Notes under the pieces: model-generated
Database searches by the model: none
Told to the model about the DNA's origin: nothing
What the model saw: the letters and a program-made list of their open reading frames with translations, nothing else
Origin: Pegoplata infirma
Lineage: Eukaryota > Arthropoda > Insecta > Diptera > Anthomyiidae
DNA length: 64,000 bases
Assembly: GCA_963921195.1 (NCBI GenBank)
Contig: CAWUER010000500.1
Span: 1-64,000 of the forward strand
Direction of reading: 5' to 3'
Part shown: positions 1-12,834 of the stretch, piece by piece
Position numbering within the stretch: position 1 is the stretch's first letter
Layout of the letters: each line of letters opens with the position of its first letter
Translations under genes and position numbers: made by a program

Positions 1-2775
1 CTGTTATTTTACAATAACAACAGTGCCTAACCAAACAATAGTGTTGGTAGGATAAGTCGTACTAAACTTTGTGTTAAATGTTGTTTTTTTATTTTTAGTA
101 CCAAAAGGTACATAAAAATAAAATGTATTTATTCGGCCTTTATATATGTATATATATTCGATTAGAGTTTTATTCTAGTTCGAGGCCCAAAAATATTTCT
201 ATTTATGATATTGTCATAATAGAGTATTTTTAATTTATTGCTTTAAAAAAGTTACTATCTCATAGTATGTCTGTACTGATCAGTTTCATCCCCACTAAAG
301 GAATCTTCAGCAGACTTTAGAGAATCATCGTTGGTCAATCAAACATCAAACCAGACATAATATTTGATATATTTCCCAAGTTATATGAGAAGTACTATTA
401 TGAAGGTCCGAAACCTGTTTTCCAACAAAAATAACTCTTTTAAAGCAAAAATTGTATATATTAAATCACCGTCGGTAACTATTAATATATGTGTTGCTGT
501 TATTTTACAATAACAACAGTGCCTAACCAAACAATAGTGTTGGTAGGATAAGTCGTACTAAACTTTGTGTTAAATGTTGTTTTTTTATTTTTAGTACCAA
601 AAGGTACATAAAAATAAAATGTATTTATTCGGCCTTTATATATGTATATATATTCGATTAGAGTTTTTATTCTAGTTCGAGGCCCAAAAATATTTCTATT
701 TATGATATTGTCATAATAGAGTATTTTTAATTTATTGCTTTAAAAAGTTACTATCTCATAGTATGTCTGTACTGATCAGTTTCATCCCCACTAAAGGAAT
801 CTTCAGCAGACTTTAGAGAATCATCGTTGGTCAATCAAACATCAAACCAGACATAATATTTGATATATTTCCCAAGTTATATGAGAAGTACTATTATGAA
901 GGTCCGAAACTTTTTTTTTTGCTTTAAAAGAGTTATTTTTGTTGGAAAACAGGTTTCGGACCTTCATAATAGTACTTCTCATATAACTTGGGAAATATAT
1001 CAAATATTATGTCTGGTTTGATGTTTGATTGACCAACGATGATTCTCTAAAGTCTGCTGAAGATTCCTTTAGTGGGGATGAAACTGATCAGTACAGACAT
1101 ACTATGAGATAGTAACTTTTTTAAAGCAATAAATTAAAAATACTCTATTATGACAATATCATAAATAGAAATATTTTTGGGCCTCGAACTAGAATAAAAC
1201 TCTAATCGAATATATATACATATATAAAGGCCGAATAAATACATTTTATTTTTATGTACCTTTTGGTACTAAAAATAAAAAAACAACATTTAACACAAAG
1301 TTTAGTACGACTTATCCTACCAACACTATTGTTTGGTTAGGCACTGTTGTTATTGTAAAATAACAGCAACACATATATTAATAGTTACCGACGGTGATTT
1401 AATATATACAATTTTTGCTTTAAAAGAGTTATTTTTGTTGGAAAACAGGTTTCGGACCTTCATAATAGTACTTCTCATATAACTTGGGAAATATATCAAA
1501 TATTATGTCTGGTTTGATGTTTGATTGACCAACGATGATTCTCTAAAGTCTGCTGAAGATTCCTTTAGTGGGGATGAAACTGATCAGTACAGACATACTA
1601 TGAGATAGTAACTTTTTTAAAGCAATAAATTAAAAATACTCTATTATGACAATATCATAAATAGAAATATTTTTGGGCCTCGAACTAGAATAAAACTCTA
1701 ATCGAATATATATACATATATAAAGGCCGAATAAATACATTTTATTTTTATGTACCTTTTGGTACTAAAAATAAAAAAACAACATTTAACACAAAGTTTA
1801 GTACGACTTATCCTACCAACACTATTGTTTGGTTAGGCACTGTTGTTATTGTAAAATAACAGCAACACATATATTAATAGTTACCGACGGTGATTTAATA
1901 TATACAATTTTTGCTTTAAAAGAGTTATTTTTGTTGGAAAACAGGTTTCGGACCTTCATAATAGTACTTCTCATATAACTTGGGAAATATATCAAATATT
2001 ATGTCTGGTTTGATGTTTGATTGACCAACGATGATTCTCTAAAGTCTGCTGAAGATTCCTTTAGTGGGGATGAAACTGATCAGTACAGACATACTATGAG
2101 ATAGTAACTTTTTTAAAGCAATAAATTAAAAATACTCTATTATGACAATATCATAAATAGAAATATTTTTGGGCCTCGAACTAGAATAAAACTCTAATCG
2201 AATATATATACATATATAAAGGCCGAATAAATACATTTTATTTTTATGTACCTTTTGGTACTAAAAATAAAAAAACAACATTTAACACAAAGTTTAGTAC
2301 GACTTATCCTACCAACACTATTGTTTGGTTAGGCACTGTTGTTATTGTAAAATAACAGCAACACATATATTAATAGTTACCGACGGTGATTTAATATATA
2401 CAATTTTTGCTTTAAAAGAGTTATTTTTGTTGGAAAACAGGTTTCGGACCTTCATAATAGTACTTCTCATATAACTTGGGAAATATATCAAATATTATGT
2501 CTGGTTTGATGTTTGATTGACCAACGATGATTCTCTAAAGTCTGCTGAAGATTCCTTTAGTGGGGATGAAACTGATCAGTACAGACATACTATGAGATAG
2601 TAACTTTTTTAAAGCAATAAATTAAAAATACTCTATTATGACAATATCATAAATAGAAATATTTTTGGGCCTCGAACTAGAATAAAACTCTAATCGAATA
2701 TATATACATATATAAAGGCCGAATAAATACATTTTATTTTTATGTACCTTTTGGTACTAAAAATAAAAAAACAAC
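1..2775. repeat. 496-bp satellite array with head-to-head inversion
   Basis: A unit of about 496 bp is repeated. Positions 1-910 hold almost two units in one orientation. From about 911 the same unit runs in the opposite orientation, with equivalent points at 921, 1417, 1913 and 2409, and the last unit is cut at about 2775. Units are almost identical, differing mainly by single bases in A or T runs. The two orientations meet at a short asymmetric loop (about 911-951), so 1-910 and 952-1857 form a near-perfect palindrome. No coding potential is seen. The array begins before the window, so its full size is unknown. Confidence 0.95.
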
Positions 2776-2909
2776 ATATAAAAAATAATTATTTTATAAA
2801 AAAAATGCATAAGTTTAAATTAGAGATGGTCTCACGACAGTAAATTTCTAACGACACACACTCACGAGCATATTTTATCTACTTACAGTCACTTACAATC
2901 ACGTAAGTA

Positions 2910-3764
2910 CCCAGCAAAAATATATCGAGATTTTGGCGACACAGCATCTTTTTATAGCATACCGAAGCGCATCCAAAGAGCGCTCTTGAGGATGCAGTAA
3001 AAGTAAGGGGAAAAAATTTTAATTTTTTGTTAAGATTTTTTATATAAAACTTGAAATATAAAATTACATTTCGATACAATTTCGCATATGCTTTCCCATT
3101 TAATATATTTAATACTTTTTTAATGAAAAACCATGAGTTTTGGACAAAGACACATGATTTGACTGCATAATTTTTGCGCATTAATCAACGCTGAAAAGAG
3201 TGCTTCAATCATAACACCTTTAACACATTTTGAATGAAAAAAAAAAAATTGAGTACACCTTTTCCACTTTAATTTCAGAAAATGCAAATTATATTACAAA
3301 AAATGTTCAATCATATTTTAGAATCTCCAATTATATTTAAAAATTTCCAATTATATTTCAAAAATTTCCAATATAGTTGAAAATTTTTGAAATGTAATTG
3401 AACATTTTTTAGTTATAAATGGTAATTTCTGAAATACAAATGGAAATTTCTGAAATATAAATTGAAATATTCGAAATATAATTGAAATTTTTTTAAATAT
3501 GATGGGAGTTTCATCTTTATTCTGCTTAAATTAGATCTAAAAAGGTACATGAATTCACTTCATTTTTATAGCGCTTTTTTCAGCGCTCTAAAGAGACGTG
3601 ATTTCAGAGCATCTTAAGAGCGCTTTTTCTGTGTATCCAACTAGCGCTCTAAAGTGGGACATCGCCTTAGAGAATCATGCATGAATTCAGCACGTTTGGA
3701 AGCGCTACTTGACTCGGGATTCCTTTCCAAAAGCTGCTGCCAGTTCAGCAAAATTTCTGCTGGG
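2910..3764. mobile_element. Nested CCCAGCAAAAAT-ended TIR element
   Basis: This 855-bp insertion starts CCCAGCAAAAAT and ends ATTTCTGCTGGG. It is flanked by TA on both sides (2908-2909, 3765-3766), and removing it restores the sequence seen in the related copy at 16229-16960. The interior has short repeats of an AAATTTC/GAAATAT type (about 3280-3490) and AGCGCTCT motifs (3570-3660). Its ends resemble those of the element it landed in, but its interior does not. Confidence 0.85.
3090..3181 (-). other. Chance open frame inside nested MITE
   Basis: An open frame of 100 codons on the minus strand (2879-3181) crosses the junction between the host MITE and the nested element at 2910. It therefore cannot be an old gene. 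No recognisable motif is seen. It is recorded only so that a reader does not take it as coding. Confidence 0.6.
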
Positions 3765-4059
3765 TAAATTTAATACAAAATTACTTTTTCACTACTCGTA
3801 ACACCTTATATATTATCTTCTGGTATGTTATATTATTTCATTTCTCGTAACCTATAAAATATCATATATTTTACACCTTACTCGTATTCTTCGTTATAAA
3901 TTTATGACTTATTTTATACCTTACTGGTATTCTTTGTGATAATGTGGATGCATTACTTTGAGTCTCATCGCCTGTTAAAATCATCAATGCTGCAATGTAT
4001 AAAATAAGAGATCCTATACCTTATTTTATACCTTATTTGGTAATCTAAGTTTTGCTGGG

Positions 4060-5820
4060 GTTGTTTCTATCTAAGTAACAGTACAATGGTCTATGTTTAG
4101 TCTGAGCGCCACGGACTTGCTAAGCTTTATTTTAAGACCTTCAAATCAAACTGGGAATAATTTCAGACTTCTGGTTAGTGTATGCCAAAAAAACAGTGAA
4201 GTGTAACAATGTCGTTTAAAAAATATACTGTGTACCGGGGATAAAGAGAGGGTAAACGCATTTCAGACACTGCCCGGCAATCTTACGCTTCAGACCACTC
4301 ATTTGAAGATCTAGATGAAATCTCTGGATTTGGAATAAGGAAAATTTTACTATTTTCCAAGGACACAGGAAATGAGACTCGCAAACTGGATACTGGATAA
4401 GACCTAAATTGGTTTATGCGATTCTAACCTAACGATCTTTAAATAATATTAAATTTTGACCGCTGAAAAATTGTTCAATGTTTCTAAATTAAATGTAGAT
4501 AGGATGTCTAGAAGAAATTTGTTTTTTGATCTATTATCCGTAAGGATAATGGATGTATCTTAATTTCATGAAGATCAGGAAAGAGACCGCCCTTGTAATG
4601 TCAAATAAGAATTTTAAATCATTAAATAAATTCTATAGATCGGCTAACATCTTCATATCTTTTAGGCTTAAAGACCTTAAATTTAACTAGTCTGGATGTG
4701 AGAACATCATATAATACAAAGCGAAGGTGACCAATCATTAAGACGCAGAGAAAACAGATTCTCTATAACAACTTAATTTGATGCCTATCCATAAGTTCAG
4801 TTACAGAAACCAAAATTTTGATGGTGCTAACAATGTTTTATTTGAGGTAAATACAAACTGCATAATTTCTGTTGCCACAACCGAAAAATTCGGTCGATGA
4901 GACCGAATATTTGACTACCGACAAATTTGGATGTTACAACAAATACATCTTATTTAAATTTGTTTAAAGGAATATGAAGAATTATATTAAAATGCATCAA
5001 TAAATTTTTTTATTTATAAGAAATATCAAGTTTAATATCTACGATTTATAATTGCCTAACACCTGCTCTAAACTTGTGGCCAGTGTTAGTGTAGCGTTTA
5101 AAATTAAAAACTCTTGTTAAACAAATATTACAAAAAAAAATCGTACTGTTCACTTTCATTAACTAAAGAGGACATGGTTAATTGATTTTTTTTTTCACCG
5201 TTTTAAATTTCACACAATAAAAATTTAATGAAGCACAAAAAAACAATAAACTTTCGTTGCCATTTGTGGCACAACATATCATTTTGCAACATGTTGATTG
5301 TTTTTTTTTGTCTGTTTTTTTATTCATAATCTCTGACATTACAATCCGAATACAATGCAACAAACAACATTGACCTTGTGTCAACTTGACATAAAAAATA
5401 AAACCGTATAAGAATACTGGATTGTAAACAAATGAAACCTACATTAAACTAAAGAGACGTCATAAAAAACAGAAATATTCAATGTTTCTTATATATTTTT
5501 TTAAATTTGCCATACTTTCCACACCACCAACTAAATAAATGAAGAAAATGCAACAACAGAAAAACATCTTAAATTAAAAATGACAACGTATAGACGGCAC
5601 TTTACACCATCCCATACAGTTTAATGCAGCTTAAATACAAGGACGGTCGGTCGGACGGACAGACGAACGTTTAGCCAAGAGGGGATTCTTATATATTTAA
5701 GAGGCTCGTTCACAAATTACCGCCTGCAGTTTAAAAAATGTGCAACACAGCATCTTTACTTTGTCCATGTCGATAATATGACACTCACGGAAAATTGTTT
5801 GTCGAACTTAACAGAAATAA
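4060..5820. other. No gene recognised; low-copy-looking noncoding DNA
   Basis: This 1.7-kb stretch of AT-rich DNA has no open frame of note, no terminal repeats and no match to the repeat families elsewhere in the window. It may be intron or intergenic DNA. A palindrome-like stretch with ACCGAA/TTCGGT words lies near 4870-4910, and GGTCGGTCGGACGGAC near 5644-5660 is a short GGTC/GGAC run. Confidence 0.5.
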
Positions 5821-5841
5821 TCACTTCTATTATCCCTTTAA

Positions 5842-5920
5842 GTTAGTTGGTAACGTGCTCGCCTATTAAGCAGGTGGTTGTGGGTTTAATTCCCAACGAT
5901 ACGACGGCCATTGTTTTCAG
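5842..5920 (+). repeat. tRNA-like segment (SINE-like)
   Basis: TTAGTTGGTAACGTGCTCGCC resembles a tRNA D-arm (box A), and about 50 bases on GTGGGTTTAATTCCCAAC resembles the T-arm (box B, one mismatch to GGTTCRANTCC). The acceptor stems do not pair convincingly, so this is not a functional tRNA gene. It is more likely a tRNA-derived short interspersed element or a fragment of one. Confidence 0.4.
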
Positions 5921-6115
5921 TTCTCGGTGGGGCTGAAATTATTAAAAAATTTATTGGTAATTAAATGATTATCAATAAATGAAAACAGTTGATCATACGA
6001 TCAAATTATCCACTTTCAAAAAAAAATATGTAATTCTCGATGGTGACTGGCAAAAAATTTTTTTGAACGACCTACCCTAATGTCCATGCATCCTTAAATT
6101 ACGTATATGCACTTG

Positions 6116-7442
6116 TATGGACCATTAGACTGGCATTTTTCTGTATAGCAAAATTTTTTTTCCCCGATTTTCAAAGTCCGGGCATTTTTTTATTCTACTA
6201 GGCCTAAACCGCATGTGGTACCAATTAGAGGCCAATCGGACTAATTGACCCGTGGGGCCCGGCGATCAAAGTTTTGGATTTTTGAAAAATTAAAAAAAAA
6301 AAAATAATAATAAAAAAATCTTTCGATATATCATGTTTGTTAATTTTGATGTGCTGAGCACGAATATAAAAAAAATTAAAATCGATCGAACAGTTTTCGA
6401 GATACCGCGATTTGAAATTTGCAAAAAATGGCGGTTTTTTCCTACGTTCAAGAAATTTTTGAAAAAAGGTCTAAAATTTCATTCCGCCGACCCTTTTGTA
6501 GAGCTTGAGACAATCTTTCTTTTAAAACTAATTTGAGCCAAATTCGACAACTTTAACCCGTGGCGCCCTTCGATCAAAGTTTTAGACTTTAGGAAAATTT
6601 CCACCAAAATTTTGGTTTTTAGAAAATGAAAAAATAAAAAAAATATCTGGCGATACATTGGCCAGTATTACAGAAAAATAAAAAGTCTATTTTATCAAAC
6701 GTTTTGTTTTAAATTTCAAATTTTCTATACATTTTTTGAAAGTCGATTTTAAAAACAAAAACAATTTGCATGGAAATAAAATTAAAAGCTCATTTGAAGC
6801 TTATTTTATTTTCTTGTGGTAAGGCTGATTATTTTAATTAATTTTAGCATGCTGATACGAATATCAAAACATTTATAAAATCGGTCGAACGGTTTTCGAG
6901 ATATCGCCATTTAAATTTTGTCAAAAAATTGCAAAATGGGCGGTTTTTTCCTACGTTTAAGATTTTTTTTTTAATTCTAAAAATTTGTTTATTTTATTAA
7001 CCCTTTTATAGAGCTTAACGCAGTCATTCATTTAAGCTTAATTGGAGCCAAATCCGATAATTTTAACCCGTGACACCCTACGATCAAAGTTTAGGGTTTT
7101 TGGTAAAAAGTTTCTAAAAACCCAAAACTTTGATCGATGAGCGCCACGTCTTAAAATGATCGGATTTGGCTTAAATTAGTTTTAAATGAAAGACCGTCTC
7201 AAGCTCTATAAAAGGGTCGGTGGAATGAAATTTTTAGACTTTTTTTAAAAAATTTCTTGAACGTAGGAAAAAACCGTAATTTTTTACAAATTTGAAATGG
7301 CGATATCTCGAAAACCGATCCAGCGATTTAAATTTGTTTTTTATGTTCTTGCTCAGTGCATTGAAATTAACAAATAAAAATTTGCTCGGACACTTGGGAA
7401 AATCGAAAGATGACAAAAAAATGCCAGTCTAATGGACCATAT
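6116..7442. mobile_element. Foldback element with CGAGATATCG-type internal repeats
   Basis: The left end TATGGACCATTAGACTGGC is matched in reverse complement at the right end (7421-7442). Inside, blocks containing 'cggttttttcctacgtt' and 'ggttttcgagatatcg' occur in direct orientation (about 6385, 6890) and in reverse (about 7260-7320). The long open frames here come from these arms. No TSD could be fixed. Confidence 0.75.
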
Positions 7443-7655
7443 ATGGACATCCATATATCTATGGGCTATTTCACGTCAACGGGAAACCCCCCAGCCCCCA
7501 AAATTCTATTGGTCGTAGAGAGTTATATTATGGCTTAAAATTTAGCCAATGATCTCTACTTTTGAAAGCTTAGTGGCGGAAGTTGAACACAATGGTAAGT
7601 AAGCCAATATGGCGGCGCGAATCGGGATATCCCGATCGGGATATGCTGGAAACTA

Positions 7656-8575
7656 ATGAAGGAGTTATCGGATTTTTCTGAAATTTGTTATCAGGGAGTA
7701 TATTGGGACGCTAATTTGAAATTTTCATTCAGATTTCAAAAATTTAAAATGGCGGATCCATTATGGCGGATGATTTTTTCGAGGTTTTCGCATTCAAATA
7801 AAACTCGGTTTCCGGGTGTATTATGGGTCACTAAACACGATTCTGAATTTAGATTTCCAAAATTCAAAATGGCGGATCCAATATGGCGTTAATTTTTTTT
7901 TTTAATTTCGATTTCCTTGAAACTTGTTATCCGGGGGTTATTTGGGACGCTGATTCCGAATTTTTATTCAGATTTCAAAAATTCAAAATGGCGGATCCAA
8001 TATGGCAGATGATTTTTTTTTTTTTAATTGTCGCATTTAACTTAAAATCGATACACGGGAGTTTTATGAGTCACTTAGTACGAATCTGACACCAGATTTT
8101 TAAGACTCAAAATGGCGGGTCCAACATGGCTCTTATATTTTTTTAATAACGATTTTTAAATCTAATGTCATATTCGTACTAAGTGACTCATAAAACTCCC
8201 GGGTATCGAGTTTAACTTTAATGCGACAATTTAAAAAAAATCATCTGCCAATTTGGATCTGCCAATTTGGATTAAAAAAAAAAATAACGTCATATAGTAT
8301 CCGCCATTTTGAATTTTGGTAATCGAAATTCAGAATCGTGTTTAGTGACCCATAATATACCCGGGAACCGAGTTTTATTTGAATGCGACAACTTAAAAAA
8401 ACCATCCGCCATATTGAGTCCGCCATTTTGAATTTTTGAAATCTGAATAAAAATTCGAAATCAGCGTCCCAAATAGCCCCCGGATAACAAGTTTCAAGGA
8501 AATCGATATTAAAAGAAAAATAATAAACGCCATTTTGGATACGCCATTTTGAATTAAAGTGGTTTATTGTCAACA
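7656..8575. mobile_element. Foldback repeat of AATGGCGGATCCA units
   Basis: About 110-bp units ending in 'caaaatggcggatccaatatgg' are repeated at 7747, 7867, 7985 and 8108, then repeated in reverse orientation from about 8155 to 8575. The axis is near 8127. Open frames on both strands (for example 7656-7892 and 8241-8660) have similar predicted peptides because they read the two arms. This indicates a foldback element rather than a gene. Confidence 0.8.
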
Positions 8576-8753
8576 AATAGAAGCCTATTTCACTCATAAC
8601 GAAACTTTTTGGCACCAATTTTGAAAAAATAAAAAAAAAGTTTCCCCTCAAATGCACCACGCTTGCAAAATGATGATAGAAGCACCTATATATTATTTTT
8701 ATTTTAATCTGAAAAAATCAGGCAAATATTTTTGCACCAAATAACATTAAATC

Positions 8754-8780
8754 GGGGGGGGGGGGGGGGGGGGGGTGGGG
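8754..8780 (+). repeat. Poly-G tract
   Basis: Twenty-two consecutive G residues (8754-8775) are followed by T and four more G. The tract stands alone in very AT-rich DNA and could form a G-quadruplex. Its length is likely to vary between individuals or sequencing runs. Confidence 0.95.
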
Positions 8781-9300
8781 TGAGATCGCAAAGAAAAAAA
8801 ATATAACTTTGTTTTATATGCACGACGGATGCATAATAATGCGCGTAACAGTTCTAAACATTTTTTAAAAAATTTGAAAAAATTAGGCAAAGCTTTTGGC
8901 ACCAAATTACACTGTGCAACAAGAAAAATGAGCCTCAATGGCTTCAACGCCATATGAAAGTAGACCATCAAGTGAACAAAATCACCAAAGTGTTTTGCAA
9001 AGTCAGTTCGGATTTCTTTTTTATAGCCCACTGAAGTTTTTATATTTTTATCAAAGGCGTTTGGAAAACGTCAAAAATACTATAATAAGAACACATCTGA
9101 GCTTCAAAATATGATTTGATGTATGCAGTGAAATTTTGTGGCGGTTCTTTTCTTAGAACATTTTAACCCTCTAACTGCCATTTTAAGGGGTCATTTTAGT
9201 CCTCTTTCAAAACCAAAACACAGAAGTCTAATAAAACGTCCATTTAGAGGGTTAAAATGTTCTACAAATATTTTCCTCATAAAATTTCACTAGGGGTTTT

Positions 9301-9822
9301 CAAATGTTCAAAGTTTGTGCGACATGCGCAAAGTGCTTAAAAAGGGTCCAGTATAAATAATTAATGTTAGTTATTTTTTTACCACAGCAGTGTTAAAAAA
9401 TATCGACAAAAACCAGTGCAAATATACTTTTAAGCTAAAAATGATGTTCTAATGTGTTTTATAAAATTTTATGATGATTCTTTTCTTTGACCAAATTAAC
9501 CCTCTAGCTCCCGTTTTAAAGGGCCATTTTTGTCCTTTTTTAAAAGAAATTTAAACATTTTCAAATGTTCAAGGTTTGTGCGACATGCGCAAAGTGCTTA
9601 AAAAGGGTCCAGTATAAATAATTAATGTTAGTTATTTTTTTACCACAGCAGTGTTAAAAAATATCGACAAAAACCAGTGCAAATATACTTTTAAGCTAAA
9701 AATGATGTTCTAATGTGTCTTATAAAATTTTATGATGATTCTTTTCTTTGACCAAATTAACCCTCTAACTCCCGTTTTAAAGGGCCATTTTTGTCCTTTT
9801 TTAAAAGAAATTCAAAAAAGTC
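9301..9822 (+). repeat. 261-bp tandem duplication
   Basis: The segment starting 'caaatgttcaaagtttgtgc' at 9301 is repeated almost exactly from 9562. The two copies share the internal 'ttaaccctctarctcccg' block. The duplication is present only in the left arm of the surrounding foldback, so it arose after the foldback formed. Confidence 0.9.
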
Positions 9823-9998
9823 TATAAAAAAATCAGTTAGAAGGTTAAAATGTTTTACAAATATTTTCTGCATCAAATTTTACTTGGGCACGTCTAAGAC
9901 AGAAAGTTCGTCCAGCATATAGAAAATGCTTAAAAATTTTAAAGTATTCAAATTTTTCTTTTAATATTTTTTTTGGACCGAAATATAAAAAAAAAAAA

Positions 9999-10810
9999 CA
10001 AGTAGAAAGTTAAATTCGACTTTGTCGAATGATGATACCCTCCACAATGTAAAAAAGTTTATTTGCAAAAAAAAAAAAATTAAAAAAAAACCGCGAAAAA
10101 ATTTTTTGGTAAAAAAAAAATTCGACGAAAATGTTTTTTTCTGTAAAAAAATATGTTTATACTTGTTTAAATTCCATTCGGTGATCAATTCTGTTCACAT
10201 GTGTCAACCAGCATCCGAATTAAAGCATTTTGTTTTTTTAGGCTATGTTGTATGTACCACAATTTTCGAGGTATTCTTACATTTTCGTTCATAACTTTTA
10301 AACCGCTGAACCGATTTCGCTCAAATGCAATACCAAACTACTTAGGGCAACAACAAGTAAATATGCTAAGTCTTATATATCTGTTTTATCTGTTTAATAT
10401 TTTGGCCGTGATCACCATTTCAGATATCTTGGGAAAAAGTCGCGTGATGCCGTTCTAGCGGAAATTTGTTGGTGGAGCAAAAATATATTTGAGGACGAAG
10501 AAGAATTATGTGGGGAAAGCTTTCTTTTGAGTCAAAAAAGGGCCCGACATAACCTAAAAACACTAAAGGCTTTAATTCGGTTGCTTGTTGACACATGTGA
10601 TCAGAATTGATCACCGAATGGTATTTAAACCAGTACAAACATATTAAAAAAAAAAACATTTTCGTTGAATTTTTTTTTACCAAAAAATTTTTTTCGCGGA
10701 GTTTTTTTTTGTTAAAATTTTTTTTTTGTTTTTTTTTTGTAAATAAACTTTTTTACATTGTGGAGGGTATCAATAAATTCGACAAAATCGAATTTAACTT
10801 TTTTACTTGT
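9999..10810. mobile_element. Foldback element with GTCGAAT/ATTCGAC arms
   Basis: The left arm 'caagtagaaagttaaattcg' and 'gataccctccacaatgt' are mirrored on the right (10755-10810). The middle contains CGTTCATAACTTTTAAACCGC, and a relative of it recurs at 45705-45725. Open frames of 75-90 codons on both strands are products of the A/T-rich arms. It lies near the axis of the 8910-11650 element and may be nested in it. Confidence 0.7.
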
Positions 10811-11654
10811 TTTTTTTTTTTATATTTCGGGCCGAAAAAAAAATAAAAAAAAAATTTTGAATACTTTAAAATTTTTAAGCATTTTCTATATGCTGGACGA
10901 ACTTTCTGTCTTAAAAGTGCCGTAGTAAAATTTGATGCAGAAAATATTTGTAAAATATTTTAACCCTCTAACTGCCTTATTTTATAGCCTTTTTGTATTT
11001 CTTTTAAAAAAGGACAAAAATTAACCTTTAAAACGGGAACTAGAGGGTTAATTAGGTCTAAGAAAAGAATCATCATAAAATTTTACAAAACACATCAAAA
11101 CATAATTTTTAGGTCAAAAGTATATTTGCACTGTTTTTTGTCGATATTTTTTAACACTGCTTTGGTAAAAAAAAATAACAAACATTGATTATTTATACTG
11201 GACCCTTTTTAAGCACTTTGCGCATGTCGCACAAACTTTGAACATTTGACAACCCCTAGTAAAATTTTATGATGAAAATATTTGTAGAACATTTTAACCC
11301 TCTAAATCGACGTTTTATTAGACTTCTGTGTTTAGGTTTTGAAAAAGGACTAAAATGACCCCTTAAAATGGCAGTTAGAGGGTTAAAATGTTCTAAGAAA
11401 AGAACCGCCATAAAATTTCACCGAAGACATCAAATCATATTTTGAAGGTCAGATGTGTTTTAATTATAGTATTTTTGGCATTTTCCAAACGCCTTTGACA
11501 AAAAAATTAAAACTTCAGTGGGCTATAAAAAAGAAATCCGAACTGACTTTGCAAAACCCTTTGGTGATTTTGTCCACTTGATGGTCTACTTTCATATGGC
11601 GTTGAAGGCATTGAGGCTCAATGCGATGACCCAAAATTTGTTGCACAGTGTTAC

Positions 11655-12695
11655 ATAAAATGAGAGGGTGAGAACTCAAAAAAAATATTTTGAACCACTC
11701 TAACCACTCCATACATGGTAATTTTTACCCGGGTACTCAAAATTTTTTTTTACTAATATAAACCTTTGAGTGTATTTTGCTAATTTTATTCATATTGGTG
11801 CATGCCATTGTACCAGCTTTTTCATACTTGCAACATGTTTCCTTTAGCATTTTTGTTTTTTTTTTGCTATTGCTGGCATTGCATCTACCTTAGCAATTGC
11901 ATTTTTTTTTTAAGTTGCAATGATTATTCGTTCATTCGTCTGTTTTCTAGACCACCTGCATATGCAATTTTTTGTTATTATTGTCGATTGTCGTCTGACG
12001 TCTCTTACTCTTGTCTTTATTCGACATTGGGGAGAATAAACATTATGATCCTTTATCCCAATTGTTGTGTCTGCAACAACATGCAATATTATTGACAGTT
12101 ATGTCTATTCATTGTTGCTGTTATGTTTTTTTTTTAATTTTTTTTGCTGCTGTGAAGTCGTTTTGCAAATTGTTGGTAACAATTTTTATCAATTGTTTAT
12201 TGTTTCAAAATTGACCATATGTATGAATGACCAGTTTCATGATACGAGTATACAAGTTATTAACTTTTCTTAAAGGTTTTTTTTTGCAGTTTTATTTTTT
12301 GCTGTTAAATCGGTTTATTGTGGTTGTACGGAATTTTGTCTTGGGGTTTCCAATTCATTACAGGTTCATTGTCTTTAACTTCATTGCAATAAGGCACAAT
12401 TAATAATGACATTAAGATTATTTTAATTGTTGCTTGGTGATTTGTTTTGTTGGTACACAATATTTAAAATTACTTAATTTTATTTATTTGACCATGTAAA
12501 ATCAAGGTTGAAAACGGATAACGTTTGAGTTCCTTGTAAAATTGAAAACCATCAACGGAAGACCAGGCAGAACCGTAGCAGGGTGGGGGAAATTATAGTC
12601 TAAGCTGTTCGTTTGTGTAATCCAGAATACAGTTAGATAAGATTTTTTCACAAAATCATTGAGTAAACCCTGCAATTTTGTATTCTTGTCCAAAA
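11655..12695. other. Noncoding stretch, no repeat family recognised
   Basis: T-rich DNA with scattered TTGTTGCTG-type words gives small open frames (for example 11802-12095) rich in Phe, Tyr and Cys and without any recognisable domain. It looks like ordinary unique fly intron or intergenic DNA. I see no promoter, splice-site pair or conserved coding signal that I would defend. Confidence 0.45.
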
Positions 12696-12697
12696 CA

Positions 12698-12834
12698 TTA
12701 ACCCCCAGTTTCTGTATGACGAACGTGTGACGAACGTCAATAATTTACATGTATTTTGTTTTTGTTGCAATAACAAAATACATGCAAATTTTTGACATTC
12801 GTCGTTCGTAAGTCATACAGAAACTGGGAGTTAA
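12698..12834. mobile_element. Short TTAA-flanked MITE (piggyBac-like)
   Basis: About 129 bp between TTAA (12698-12701) and TTAA (12831-12834) have long terminal inverted repeats. The left end is CCCCCAGTTTCTGTATGAC and the right end is its reverse complement with small changes. A TTAA TSD is the hallmark of piggyBac-type transposition, so this is probably a non-autonomous piggyBac-like MITE. It could also fold as a single hairpin. Confidence 0.75.

Larger units (their letters stand above)
2776..4059 (+). mobile_element. CCCAGCAAAA-family TIR element, 5'-truncated and interrupted
   Basis: 2776-2909 and 3765-4059 together match the right two thirds of the complete copy at 16229-16960, including its end AAGTTTTGCTGGG at 4059. 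The left end is missing where the satellite begins. A second element (2910-3764) splits it. It has no coding capacity and is a non-autonomous element (MITE). Confidence 0.85.
8910..11650. mobile_element. Foldback element with CACTGTGCAAC ends
   Basis: The ends are CACTGTGCAAC (8910) and GTTGCACAGTG (to 11650). Both arms extend inward, with the block 'agcccactga' and the block 'ttaaccctctaactgcc' present in opposite orientations in each half. This 2.7-kb element has no transposase. Its first seven bases fit CACWGTG, as in 37380-39523, 15073-18915 and 55229-56597. The flanks here (AATTA before, TTACA after) do not give a clean TSD. It hosts a tandem duplication (9301-9822) and another foldback (9999-10810). 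Confidence 0.8.

Noticed and set aside
8241..8660. 139-codon minus-strand frame
   Set aside because: It reads the inverted arm of the AATGGCGGATCCA foldback, and the plus-strand frames at 7656-8089 give similar peptides. It is element sequence.
11802..12273. Overlapping plus-strand frames rich in Cys, Phe and Tyr
   Set aside because: Three mutually overlapping frames in T-rich DNA have no shared motif and no splice or promoter signal. They look like compositional artefacts.
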